This document shows positions 10,001 to 17,865 of a stretch of 64,000 nt of DNA, piece by piece; the first letter of the stretch is position 1; each line of letters starts with the position of its first letter. Source of the stretch: CAJQQY01 sp045104975 (GTDB lineage Bacteria; Bacteroidota; Bacteroidia; Chitinophagales; Saprospiraceae); assembly GCA_045104975.1 (NCBI GenBank), contig JBGCCY010000023.1, forward strand, positions 1-64,000, written 5' to 3'. The notes beneath the pieces were generated by a model. The model had not been told where the DNA came from and did no database searches. It worked only from the letters and a program-made list of their open reading frames with translations. Position numbers and translations under genes: made by a program.

Positions 10001-10352
10001 TTCCAGAAGATTTACTGATGTCTTTAAATTTAAAATTTCCTAGATTCAAATATAGTTTATCTGCCTTTTGAGTGGAAGTAAAATATACATCTGGCAAGTC
10101 GTCATTATTAATATCAACTAGTGCAACTCCGCCACCATTATATAGATAGGTATAGCCAAAATAATTAATCTCGTCATTTTCTACAATCCGATTACTGAAA
10201 TATAGATTGGTTTTCTTTGGATGAGTTTCGGTAAAAACCGTTGATTCCGTCTTTGGAGTTTCTTCTTTGGTTTCATTTTCTTTGAGCTGTTTGCTCTCAT
10301 TAGTACAGCCAAAAAGCAAACAAAGAAGTATTGATAAGTATAAATATTTCAT
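7047..10352 (-). CDS. VCBS/FG-GAP repeat lipoprotein with UnbV/ASPIC domain (CRTAC1-like)
   Basis: This 1101-residue lipoprotein (lipobox LLFGC, Cys16) carries many calcium-binding loops of the form D-x-N-x-D-G-x-x-D (DINNDDLPDVYF, DVNNDGWTDLYV, DYDKDGDLDMYL, DLNNDGWTDVYV, DYDHDGDNDLLV). These are typical FG-GAP/VCBS propeller blades. A UnbV/ASPIC domain lies around residues 510-600 (NLGVNSKITLTT...GFQSSCEPVVHFGL...). A second set of FG-GAP loops fills the C-terminal half. Such proteins in Bacteroidota are surface or periplasmic and often linked to binding of glycans or particles; that role is family inference. No catalytic motif is visible. The gene is alone, with its own terminator. Confidence 0.9.
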   Translation of the reverse strand: MKYLYLSILLCLLFGCTNESKQLKENETKEETPKTESTVFTETHPKKTNLYFSNRIVENDEINYFGYTYLYNGGGVALVDINNDDLPDVYFTSTQKADKLYLNLGNFKFKDISKSSGIDKFKGCKTGVSFTDVNNDGWTDLYVCRAGWAKNPKDRKNLLFINNQDNTFKESAAEYGIDDGNRSIQSVFFDYDKDGDLDMYLSNHPKVFRQSTEQVIAKINNPTDENTDKFYIKNADGTYTESGKKVGIFNHGWGLGLVAADLNNDGWTDVYVSNDFQAHDYYYVNNGDGTFTESLKKYFPHTSYFAMGVDLVDINNDQNLDVFVGEMLSETNVRQKTNMAPMDANLFKTLVNSDLHYQYMRNSFHLNNGNGHFSDIAEYAGISKTDWSWSSLFGDYDHDGDNDLLVVNGWLKDTQDKDFSKKANAYAQKYNNKLKYNQVDSFLKSTPLENYAFEYEGDLKFKKVSDKWGFNFKGFSNGMAYGDLDNDGDLDIVVNNMNANTSLYQNNTNGSYLKLKLNGPVGNNLGVNSKITLTTNQGTQYKEFITTRGFQSSCEPVVHFGLKSGTQIESLSVVWADGKEQVIKGLATNQTHTIEYKDAKKSNTKKDNSSPTFKELNAKSVIDFTHQEIYYDDYKEEVLLPHQLSQMGPALVVGDVDKNGLDDIYIGGAHQQAGALFLQKQSQKFVKSQPAFWSTDSKYEDVDALFFDADGDQDLDLYVVSGSNEFLQKPALLADRLYLNNGKGVFEKSTGLLPQITTNGGTISACDFDKDGDQDLFIGGGVLPGKYPYASKSILLQNNKEGFKNVTQALAPELEEAGIIQSSVWSDFNSDGNLDLIVVGEWTSPMFFANDGTEFSLTKMGEVDKMVGWWNKVTAVDLDNDGDEDYLLGNLGENYKYKATNEEPFEIFSGDFDKNGKQDIVLGYYSESNLYPVRGFQCSSEQMPDLQNQFDSYKSFGTADIFEIYGAELENALHYKANNFSSLILWNKGNEEFDIEKLPGQAQLAPIQDFLIQDFDKDNQLDILLAGNWYVSEVETPRADAGTGLLLTNNKNKFTAKTISQSGFFANKDVRKMAYVSCGKKSPLVIVANNNQRVQVFEYLN

Positions 10353-10543
10353 TCCTGATATTTAAATAATGATATGTTTTTTCCAAAATAATAATCCAAG
10401 AATCAAACCAATCATATTGATTCATATGCTATATGAAAAACTACGAGTTTGATAATCAAGAAAATTTGATGAGGATTTATTCTGTTGAGATGTCAATTTC
10501 GCTAATATATAAATTTTGCATTAAAAATTAAGTAATGGAACCA

Positions 10544-11854
10544 TTATAAAGCAGCTGCTCCTTGTTGTGCTTCTCTCAATTTTTCATCTATCGCAGCTCC
10601 AGGATGAAACCGCTGATATTCTTGAAGATAAGCTATCGCAACATCATATCTTCCAAGTCTTAAATTTGCCACTCCGATATTATATGAAATCATTGCTTTT
10701 TGATCTGGAGGCAAAGTGGTCAATAGTCTACTCCTTTCAAATAAAATAATTGCAGTAATATAATTTCCATTATCAAAATGAGCAGCACCCCTTCGAAAAA
10801 TTTGCGTTGCTCTTTCTTCATCTGTTGCACCTGCGTCCTCCACCTCATAAGAATCCATACCTATGCCTTGTCTAGCTTCAGCAATTCTAGTCTCAGCGTC
10901 TTCACGATCAGGATTATGTCTTTTATAAATTTCGAAATAGTAATTAGCAGTAGCCACCCATCGAATTTTCAAACAAGCCATGGCAATATTATAACTAACC
11001 ATTCCCATTCGGTGTTGCGGACCATTCTGCATTTCATCAGTCTGCATTAATCGTTGAAATTTGGTAATAGCTTCTCGGTACTCACCATTTTCATAAAGCG
11101 CATTCGCTTCTAAAAAAAGCTCTCTTGGAGATGATGTATTTTCCGCTACTTGAGTTGCTGGTTCTTCTTGGCGTTGAACAATATTTTTTACGTCTCCATT
11201 TTGTTGTACTACATGTGTCAACTCATGCGCCAGTAATCGTTTGCCTTCTTTACTATTTGGACTAAATTTATTTTGATTAAAATAAACATCTTTCCCATGA
11301 GTAAATGCCTGCGCTCCAAGGTCTTTATTCATCCCTTCCGCTTGACTACCTGTATGAATTTTCACTTGACTAAAATCTGCTCCGATAGCAGATTCCATTT
11401 CTATTTGAGTAGACTTTGATAAGGAAGCACCACCACCTTTACTTTGATTTAATTTTTTGGCAACATTTGGACTTGCTGTTTTTGGATCGGATGTATTCGA
11501 TTTAGTCTGAAGAGATTCTTCCTCTTCCATCAGTTGCAATGGCTCTTCTTCCTCGGTCTTCATCTGTAGTGGTTCTTCTTCCTCTGCCCCTCCCTTTCTT
11601 TGAATAGAAGAAATCTCTTTATTTTGAACAGATGGAGCAATACTAGATTGATTGACAACTGCATCTGCCACAGCATCAGCTTCCACTTCATATTTATCAC
11701 CAGGCTGCCCAACGGTTAATTTAGTTTGAAAAAAAGGTTGCTCCGTTTTAGTCTGAATAGATGTATCAGACGCTTTAGTGAAGAAGGGTTTTTTATCTCC
11801 TTGATTCGTGTGAGGATTATGGTGCTGGCGGAATTTAGATATACGCTCTTTCAT
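10544..11854 (-). CDS. DUF4157 (HELTH) protein with C-terminal TPR repeats
   Basis: The 436-residue product has no signal peptide. Residues 42-65 (FQTKLTVGQPGDKYEVEADAVAD) and 140-220 (ESAIGADFSQVKIHTG, LGAQAFTHGKDVYF, LLAHELTHVVQQ) are the hallmark of DUF4157, with zinc-type motif H210-E-L-T-H214. Between them is an acidic repeat (EEEEPLQMKTEEEEPLQLMEEEESLQTK). Residues about 235-430 form tandem TPR units (NALYENGEYREAITKFQRL, GAAHFDNGNYITAIILFERS, IGVANLRLGRYDVAIAYLQEY). DUF4157 domains are frequent in genes linked to extracellular contractile injection systems, often on toxin cargo, but no sheath, spike or baseplate gene is in this window. Effector, protease or scaffold are all possible. 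Confidence 0.85.
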   Translation of the reverse strand: MKERISKFRQHHNPHTNQGDKKPFFTKASDTSIQTKTEQPFFQTKLTVGQPGDKYEVEADAVADAVVNQSSIAPSVQNKEISSIQRKGGAEEEEPLQMKTEEEEPLQLMEEEESLQTKSNTSDPKTASPNVAKKLNQSKGGGASLSKSTQIEMESAIGADFSQVKIHTGSQAEGMNKDLGAQAFTHGKDVYFNQNKFSPNSKEGKRLLAHELTHVVQQNGDVKNIVQRQEEPATQVAENTSSPRELFLEANALYENGEYREAITKFQRLMQTDEMQNGPQHRMGMVSYNIAMACLKIRWVATANYYFEIYKRHNPDREDAETRIAEARQGIGMDSYEVEDAGATDEERATQIFRRGAAHFDNGNYITAIILFERSRLLTTLPPDQKAMISYNIGVANLRLGRYDVAIAYLQEYQRFHPGAAIDEKLREAQQGAAAL

Positions 11855-12002
11855 AATTAATTTTTATTTTCAAATGGTTCCCAAATAAATAACTTTAGGA
11901 TTATTATTTTTTAAAAATAAAAAAATAACTCCGAAAACATATTGTAATAAATATTTATTTATTTAATTTAACAAAAGGAATTAAATGTTGAAAAAACAAA
12001 AA

Positions 12003-12046
12003 CCTGATAATCAAACGATTATCAGGCTTTCTTTATAGCCGAAGCA
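12003..12046 (-). repeat. Terminator plus decayed copy of a tRNA 3' end
   Basis: Arms 12003-12012 and 12017-12026 form the terminator hairpin (CCTGATAATC) for the minus-strand gene ending at 12072. The 44 bases 12003-12046 match 13793-13836 with about five mismatches. The matching stretch covers the terminator downstream of the initiator tRNA plus roughly its last 11-12 bases (TAGCsGArGCA). It therefore looks like a displaced duplicate of the tRNA 3' end. Confidence 0.65.
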
Positions 12047-12071
12047 AATAAGAATCTGAACTTTCTCCTGC

Positions 12072-13712
12072 CTATTTAGATAAACTTAAGCTGCCTAATT
12101 TTGCTTTAGGTTTCTTGAATAAAACAAGTTTTTTAAAAAGGAAATAAACATTCAGAGACCTTTTATCAAAAAAACTATTGTTTACTTCAAGTGAAAAATC
12201 TCCAAATTCTCCATCTAAAAAAAGCGTTTCAGTATTTATAGTTTCTCCTGACTCTGATGAAATAACCGTCTTGTCAAAACCAATTTTGCTATGCTTCTCA
12301 TTTAAAAGTTTATTCATTCCTTTCAATTGATCTTTCTTAAAAGTATTATAAAAAAAGACTAATTCCTTTTGAGCATTAAACCCAAAAATATTTGAAGTAT
12401 AGGAGGAATAGGCAGACATTCCACCTTGCGTATGAAATTCTTTTGGAATTTTTGTCATCCATTCTTGTTCTCCAGAAAAAGTCATTTTCCCAACAAGTAA
12501 ATCATCTGTTGCAAAACGATCCGGAGCATTTTTTCCTGTTCCTTTCTTTTTATACTGATATTCTGCCACGAAATAAAAAGACTGATCTTCTTCATCAATT
12601 AGTAAATTAGTAAAACGATAAGGCAGAAACATCGCCTTCATACTTTCCTCTTTTTTAGAATTTCGTTTCTTTTTAGAATTTCGCTCCCGTCCCTTTTTAA
12701 TTATTTCAGGTAAAGTCTTTTCAGGATCGAGTTGATAATCCTTATGTAATTTCATCTCGCCTGTTGATGAATATTTGGTAAAGAATAACGAGGGTGTTTT
12801 ATCAGAGCAAGTTCCGACAAAGAATAATTCATCTTCTTGAGACATGAATAAACTTCCTTCTAAAAAATCTTTCCCTTCTAATTTCGTTTCTATTTCCTCT
12901 AAATCTTGACTTTGACTTACTTTGTATAAATGACCATAATGTGCCTTATCAGTCTTTTTGAATAAATCATTAAACTTAACTTGAATTTCATCAATGGTTG
13001 TAAAGTCAGAAGACTCCTTCGCTAGGATATAAACCTGACCATTATTATCAATCTCAAAATCCCAAACAAAAAACTGTTTTTCATCATATTTAATTTCTAT
13101 TAATTTCTCAAAAACTATTTGCGCATTTTCGTCAAAAACAGCCAACTGGAATTGCTTCTTATTTCCTTTTTTGTGTAGGTTCACGGAATGACAAAACGCT
13201 AAGAATCTTTTATTTCTACTCATTTTAAATCCTTCGCTATCGTAGTTCTTTTTAGAAAAACCAATCATCCAAGTATTGTCATCATAATCAAAACTGTAAA
13301 AATCTTTCAAGTTATTTTCTTCAATTCCTTTGCTTAAATCCACACATTTCAAATTGATTAAGTTCTTTTTCTTATTGTGAGAATATGCAATTAGCAAATC
13401 TTTGTTTTGAAAATTAATCACCTCTTTAAATAGGATTGGATATTTTCCATCTTTCCAGTTGATAAGAATTTCCTTTTCTAACTGGAGATCCTTATTGATT
13501 TCATAGAGACTGTATTGTTTAGTATGATTTCTATCCCAATTGGAATAATAGATACTTTTATCTGTTGAGCCTAATAAGATTTGGTCGTAAAAAATTCTCT
13601 TATTTTTGGCAGGCACGAACTCTTCTCCAAAAGAAATATCTTTTGTTGTGATTTGACTACTTACTTGAATAAGAATTAATAATGAAAGGAAGGTGAAAAT
13701 TATTTTTTTCAA
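12072..13712 (-). CDS. Secreted protein of unknown function, beta-propeller-like
   Basis: The 546-residue product opens with a signal peptide (MKKIIFTFLSLLILIQVSSQ). The body alternates strands with Lys-rich turns and short repeated patterns (KSIYYSNWDRNHTKQYSLYEINKD, QLAVFDENAQIVFEKLIEI, GQVYILAKESSDF, SLFFTKYSSTGEMKLHKDY) that suggest propeller blades. One strongly basic stretch (KKGRERNSKKKRNSKKEESMK) lies near residue 350. No catalytic motif, lipobox or sorting tail is evident. The gene sits between the initiator tRNA and a decayed copy of that tRNA's end and terminator, so it may be an inserted cargo. A near-consensus -7 box (TACCTTAG) lies about 40 bases upstream. Confidence 0.75.
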   Translation of the reverse strand: MKKIIFTFLSLLILIQVSSQITTKDISFGEEFVPAKNKRIFYDQILLGSTDKSIYYSNWDRNHTKQYSLYEINKDLQLEKEILINWKDGKYPILFKEVINFQNKDLLIAYSHNKKKNLINLKCVDLSKGIEENNLKDFYSFDYDDNTWMIGFSKKNYDSEGFKMSRNKRFLAFCHSVNLHKKGNKKQFQLAVFDENAQIVFEKLIEIKYDEKQFFVWDFEIDNNGQVYILAKESSDFTTIDEIQVKFNDLFKKTDKAHYGHLYKVSQSQDLEEIETKLEGKDFLEGSLFMSQEDELFFVGTCSDKTPSLFFTKYSSTGEMKLHKDYQLDPEKTLPEIIKKGRERNSKKKRNSKKEESMKAMFLPYRFTNLLIDEEDQSFYFVAEYQYKKKGTGKNAPDRFATDDLLVGKMTFSGEQEWMTKIPKEFHTQGGMSAYSSYTSNIFGFNAQKELVFFYNTFKKDQLKGMNKLLNEKHSKIGFDKTVISSESGETINTETLFLDGEFGDFSLEVNNSFFDKRSLNVYFLFKKLVLFKKPKAKLGSLSLSK

Positions 13713-13790
13713 TTTGTTTATGTTTTTTGTTTTGAAGATGGGAACTAAGGTAAATAATAAAATATTGGAAAGGCTTCCTAAAACGACAAA

Positions 13791-13818
13791 AGCCCGATAA
13801 TCAAATGATTATCAGGCT
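13791..13818 (-). terminator. Terminator of the initiator tRNA
   Basis: AGCCCGATAATCA (13791-13803) pairs with TGATTATCAGGCT (13806-13818) with one mismatch. On the minus strand it starts 7 bases past the tRNA 3' end. Confidence 0.75.
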
Positions 13819-13825
13819 TTCTTTG

Positions 13826-13898
<73 letters not shown>

Positions 13899-13948
13899 AT
13901 ATTACCATTCAATAACGACTAATAAGCTTTTTCTATTCATTAATAGTT

Positions 13949-13964
13949 GACCACTCTGCGATAT
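13949..13964 (-). repeat. Remnant of a tRNA 5' end
   Basis: On the minus strand AATATCGCAGAGTGG repeats the leader and first bases of the initiator tRNA (AATATCGCGGAGTGG) with one change. It lies just downstream of the probable promoter and is followed by unrelated AT-rich sequence. A lost tandem tRNA copy is the simplest reading. Confidence 0.5.
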
Positions 13965-13971
13965 TGGATTG

Positions 13972-13979
13972 CAAAAGTA
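13972..13979 (-). promoter_or_regulatory. Probable -7 box for the tRNA gene
   Basis: TACTTTTG on the minus strand is a perfect TAnnTTTG match, 73 bases before the tRNA 5' end and a few bases before the tRNA-end remnant. Confidence 0.5.
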
Positions 13980-14041
13980 AAGTCTTTTTTGAATTAAACA
14001 AACAATTTCCAACTTATTTCTAAAGTTAATTTTAAATAATT

Positions 14042-14049
14042 TAATTTTG
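14042..14049 (+). promoter_or_regulatory. Probable -7 box for the glycan module
   Basis: TAATTTTG is a perfect TAnnTTTG match 45 bases before the aminotransferase ATG at 14095. An upstream in-frame TTG at 14047 overlaps this box, which argues against using that start. Confidence 0.55.
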
Positions 14050-14094
14050 CATCGCTTTAGGATATTCCTCTTTTACCAATTAGCATTTATATCT

Positions 14095-15312
14095 ATGAAA
14101 AAAATACCTTTTTCTCCTCCCAAAATGGATCAAGCAATTGTCGATGAAGTCGTCGCTACCTTGAATTCAGGTTGGATTACTACTGGTCCTCGAACGAAAG
14201 CACTCGAAAAGGAAGTAGAAAAATTGGCTCAAGTTCCTCGTGTCCTTTGCGTTAATTCCTGCACCGGAGGTTTGGAATTGATGATGAGATGGTTGGGAAT
14301 TCAAGAAGGAGATGAAGTGATTGTTCCTGCCTTTACTTATTGTGCAACTGCCAATGTCGTTTTACATTGTGGAGCAACACCAGTTATGGTCGATGTCAAA
14401 CCAGACGATTTTACCATCGACATCGAAGCAGTAAAAAATGCGATAACTCCAAAAACTAAAGTAATCGTTCCTGTCGATTTGGGTGGAATGCCGGTGGACT
14501 ATGCTGAGCTTTTAAGCTTGGTCAAATCCGATGATATCAAAAATCAATTTCAACCTCGCACAGATATTCAAATACAATTAAATCGAATCGCCGTCATCAC
14601 CGATGCCGCACATTCTGTTGGAGCCAGTTATCTTGGTCAACCTGCAGCGATGCAAGCTGATGTCACGGTCTTTTCTTTTCATGCAGTCAAAAATTTAACT
14701 ACGGCAGAAGGCGGCGCAATTTGTTTGAACTTGCCAAGTAGTTTTGATGCTGATCAAATTTATACTCAGCTAAATACCAAAACGGTTCATGGTCAATCAA
14801 AAGATGCTTTAGCTAAATTTGGAAAAAACTCTTGGGAATATGATGTCGTCGAAGTCGGTTATAAATTCAATATGCCTGATATTTTAGCAGCAATCGGATT
14901 GGTTGAAATTAAAAGATACCAAGTAGAAACTTTAACTAAACGTAAAGCGATTTTTGATCTTTACACGCAACTTTTATTGAAGTATAATTGGGCAGAATTA
15001 CCCGTTTACGAAACAGATAAAAAGGTTTCTTCTTACCATTTGTATTTATTGCGAATTAAAAATATTTCCTTGGAGCAGCGCAATGCTATCATCAATCGTA
15101 TTTTCGAGGCAGGTGTTTCGGTCAATGTTCACTACAAACCTTTGCCAGAGTTAACTCTCTATAAGTCAATGGGTTACGAGTCGAAAAACTATCCTGTTTC
15201 GTTAGATACTTTTCATCGAGTGATTACATTACCCGTTTTTTATGATTTGGAAAAAGAGCAAGTGGAACGAGTGGTTGAGGTAGTTGTGGAAGCGGTGGAA
15301 CATTTTTTATAA
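14095..15312 (+). CDS. DegT/DnrJ/EryC1/StrS-family sugar aminotransferase
   Basis: From the ATG at 14095 the product has 405 residues. It begins KKIPFSPPKM...SGWITTGPRTKALE, the standard N-terminus of PLP-dependent nucleotide-sugar aminotransferases. Asp170 (VITDAAHSVGA) is the residue expected to contact the PLP ring nitrogen, and Lys199 (FSFHAVKNLTTAEGG) forms the Schiff base. A short insert around 145-165 is not typical. In-frame codons before 14095 overlap the promoter and encode an odd hydrophobic leader, so they are excluded. The enzyme would add an amino group to a 4-keto sugar nucleotide. It is followed at 17 bases by the phosphoglycosyl transferase, forming one operon with the dehydratase. 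Confidence 0.9.
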   Translation: MKKIPFSPPKMDQAIVDEVVATLNSGWITTGPRTKALEKEVEKLAQVPRVLCVNSCTGGLELMMRWLGIQEGDEVIVPAFTYCATANVVLHCGATPVMVDVKPDDFTIDIEAVKNAITPKTKVIVPVDLGGMPVDYAELLSLVKSDDIKNQFQPRTDIQIQLNRIAVITDAAHSVGASYLGQPAAMQADVTVFSFHAVKNLTTAEGGAICLNLPSSFDADQIYTQLNTKTVHGQSKDALAKFGKNSWEYDVVEVGYKFNMPDILAAIGLVEIKRYQVETLTKRKAIFDLYTQLLLKYNWAELPVYETDKKVSSYHLYLLRIKNISLEQRNAIINRIFEAGVSVNVHYKPLPELTLYKSMGYESKNYPVSLDTFHRVITLPVFYDLEKEQVERVVEVVVEAVEHFL

Positions 15313-15329
15313 ATAAAAATCCTTCTAGA

Positions 15330-15920
15330 TTGAAGCGAATATTCGACATATTATTTTCTGTAAGTGTATTGTTATTACTTTTTCCAATTTTGTTCATCAT
15401 TGGTATTTCGATTATTTTGGAATCACGTGGTGGAATGTTTTTTTCTCAAAAGAGAATAGGAAAAAATGAACGACCATTTCAAATTTTAAAATTCAGAACC
15501 ATGTTTGTAGACTCTGAGAAAAAAGGTCAAATTACCGTTGGAGATCGAGATCCAAGAATTACACAAGTTGGTTTTTTTTTGAGAAAATATAAACTGGATG
15601 AGTTACCGCAATTTTGGAATGTGTTGATTGGAGAAATGAGCATTGTTGGCCCAAGACCAGAAGTACCTTATTATGTTAACTTTTATGATAAAAATCAAAG
15701 GCAGGTTTTTGAAGTAAATCCTGGAATTACAGATTACGCTTCATTAAAATATTTTGATGAAAATGTATTGTTAGGAAAAAGCGAAAATCCAGAACAAACT
15801 TACATCAAAGAAATTATGCCAGCCAAATTAGTACTCAATTTGGAGTATGTTAACCAGCATAGTTTTTTTACAGATTTAAAAATCATTGGAAAAACGGCTT
15901 TGAAGATTTTTCAAAAATGA
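15330..15920 (+). CDS. PglC-like monotopic phosphoglycosyl transferase (bacterial sugar transferase)
   Basis: The 196-residue protein has the minimal size of PglC-type enzymes. KRIFDILFS opens a single re-entrant membrane helix (residues 8-30). It is followed by KFRTM (54-58), the catalytic Asp90-Glu91 dyad in KYKLDELPQFWNV, and the VGPRPE signature. The start codon is TTG at 15330, since no ATG precedes the conserved KRIFD sequence. It would move a sugar phosphate from a UDP-sugar to undecaprenyl phosphate at the inner face of the membrane, starting a lipid-linked glycan. Its neighbours could make the unusual amino sugar that it transfers. Confidence 0.9.
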   Translation: MKRIFDILFSVSVLLLLFPILFIIGISIILESRGGMFFSQKRIGKNERPFQILKFRTMFVDSEKKGQITVGDRDPRITQVGFFLRKYKLDELPQFWNVLIGEMSIVGPRPEVPYYVNFYDKNQRQVFEVNPGITDYASLKYFDENVLLGKSENPEQTYIKEIMPAKLVLNLEYVNQHSFFTDLKIIGKTALKIFQK

Positions 15921-15984
15921 AAAATCTAAAACATTGGACGTCTTAGGAAACGTTCAACAAATTCACCTTTACTAAAAACAAAAA

Positions 15985-17859
15985 ATGCAGCAAATCTCTC
16001 GTTGGGGAATATTAATTATTGATATTGGAATCATCGTCTTCTCGTTGGTGCTAGCGCATCTTTTGCGCTTCAATTTCAATATGCCAACGACAGAAGATTA
16101 CGACAATTTATTGTACGGAACACCTGTGATGATTGCTGTTCGAGTCTTAACTTTTTTTATTTTTAAAACTTACGCAGGGATAATTTTACACACGAGTATT
16201 GAAGATGCCCAACGGATTTTTTGGGCAGTTCTGAGTGGAAGTGTTTTTATGGCGACTTTGGGCAACATAGGTTTTTACTATTCGACTGGACATTTTGCGC
16301 TCCCCTACTCCATCTTAATTATTGATTTTTTGGTTTCTATTTTTATGCTCACCGCATATCGAGCGTTGGTGAAAATTTTATATATCGAATTTCGAAATGG
16401 AAAAAAAGATAAAAAGTTTGTAGCCGTTTACGGCGCAGGCGAAACTGGAATCACCACCAAAACAGCTTTGGAAAGAGACATGGGAAATAAATTTTCCGTC
16501 AATGCATTTTTTGATAACAATAGTAATTATCGAAAAAAACGATTGCTTGGTGTTCCAATTTATCCTGGAAAATTTTTAGAAAGATACCTCTTAGCGAATC
16601 ATCCCCAACTTTTAGTCATCGCTGATAACAATATATCTACGGATAAAAAACAAGAGATCATCGAACTCTGTTTGAAGTATAATGTCAAAGTTAGAAATGT
16701 TCCTCCAGTCGAAAAATGGATCAACGGAGAACTCAGTTTACAGCAAATCAAAGAAATCAAAATCGACGATTTACTCGAGCGTGATCCTATCCAGTTAGAC
16801 TGGGAAAACATCGAAAACCAACTCAAAAACAAAACGATTTTAATCACCGGTGCAGCAGGTTCTATCGGTAGTGAAATTGCTCGACAAGTCATGCGTTTTC
16901 ATCCAAAACTTTTAGTACTTTTGGATCAAGCAGAAACCCCACTTTATGAACTCGACATCGAACTTAACAATACATTCCCGCATCTAAAACATGAAGTCGT
17001 CATTGGAGATATTCGCAACCATGAACGAATGCATAATGTATTTAGATCTTTTCAACCTGACATTGTTTATCATGCTGCAGCTTACAAACATGTTCCAATG
17101 ATGGAAGACAATCCATCTGAGGCCATTCTGACAAATGTAGGTGGAACAAGCATCACAGCCGATTTAGCCACAGAATTCAAAGTGGAAAAATTTGTTTTTG
17201 TCAGTACCGACAAAGCTGTGAATCCAACCAACATCATGGGCGCAAGCAAACGGATGGCAGAAATCTATGTGCAATCTTTAAATCGTTCTATTTCTACTAA
17301 CAATACATTTACAAAATTTATCACAACTCGTTTTGGAAACGTTTTAGGGAGTAATGGTTCAGTCATTCCTTTGTTCAAAAAACAAATTGCATCAGGCGGA
17401 CCAGTCACGGTGACGCATCCTGAAATGACTCGATATTTCATGACGATTCCAGAAGCATGTCAATTAGTTCTGGAAGCTGGCTGCATGGGAAAAGGAGGAG
17501 AGATTTATGTATTCGACATGGGGAAATCTATCAAGATTTTAGACCTCGCCAAACGTATGATCCGACTTTCAGGATTGGAACTAGGGAAGGACATTCAGAT
17601 CACTTTTACAGGTTTACGACCTGGCGAAAAATTGTATGAAGAGTTACTCAATCCTGCCGAAACAAGTTTACCCAATCATCATCAAAAAATTATGATTGCC
17701 ACGGTTCGGCAATATGATTTTGAAAAAGTAAAAATTGTAGTCAACGAACTCACTCATCTTTTTGGCAAACAAAATAACAACGACCTCGTCAAAATTTTAA
17801 AAAAATATATTCCTGAGTATAAAAGTAACAACTCGATTTTTGAGGAATTGGACAAATAG
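15985..17859 (+). CDS. CapD/FlaA1/PglF-type nucleotide-sugar 4,6-dehydratase or epimerase
   Basis: The 624-residue membrane protein has about four N-terminal helices (residues 8-150), then an NAD-binding CoA-like module (VAVYGAGETGITT). The catalytic SDR domain follows, with GAAGSIGSEIA (about 287-297), YHAAAYKHVPMME and the signature FVSTDKAVNPTNIMGASKRMAE (about 403-424), as in the large membrane dehydratases PglF and WbpM. It probably converts UDP-GlcNAc to a 4-keto-6-deoxy sugar, the substrate of the aminotransferase at 14095. The two genes and the PglC-like gene would supply bacillosamine-like lipid-linked sugar; the acetyltransferase of that pathway is not here. The stop lies 6 bases from the end of the convergent TIR gene. 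Confidence 0.9.
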   Translation: MQQISRWGILIIDIGIIVFSLVLAHLLRFNFNMPTTEDYDNLLYGTPVMIAVRVLTFFIFKTYAGIILHTSIEDAQRIFWAVLSGSVFMATLGNIGFYYSTGHFALPYSILIIDFLVSIFMLTAYRALVKILYIEFRNGKKDKKFVAVYGAGETGITTKTALERDMGNKFSVNAFFDNNSNYRKKRLLGVPIYPGKFLERYLLANHPQLLVIADNNISTDKKQEIIELCLKYNVKVRNVPPVEKWINGELSLQQIKEIKIDDLLERDPIQLDWENIENQLKNKTILITGAAGSIGSEIARQVMRFHPKLLVLLDQAETPLYELDIELNNTFPHLKHEVVIGDIRNHERMHNVFRSFQPDIVYHAAAYKHVPMMEDNPSEAILTNVGGTSITADLATEFKVEKFVFVSTDKAVNPTNIMGASKRMAEIYVQSLNRSISTNNTFTKFITTRFGNVLGSNGSVIPLFKKQIASGGPVTVTHPEMTRYFMTIPEACQLVLEAGCMGKGGEIYVFDMGKSIKILDLAKRMIRLSGLELGKDIQITFTGLRPGEKLYEELLNPAETSLPNHHQKIMIATVRQYDFEKVKIVVNELTHLFGKQNNNDLVKILKKYIPEYKSNNSIFEELDK

Positions 17860-17865
17860 GTTTTA

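Noticed and set aside
12035..12107. A second complete tRNA gene on the minus strand
   Set aside because: Only the last 11-12 bases resemble a tRNA; no cloverleaf can be drawn, and the 12072 gene overlaps the region.
14047..14094. Upstream in-frame start for the aminotransferase
   Set aside because: The TTG lies in the -7 box, and the added residues have no counterpart in the family.
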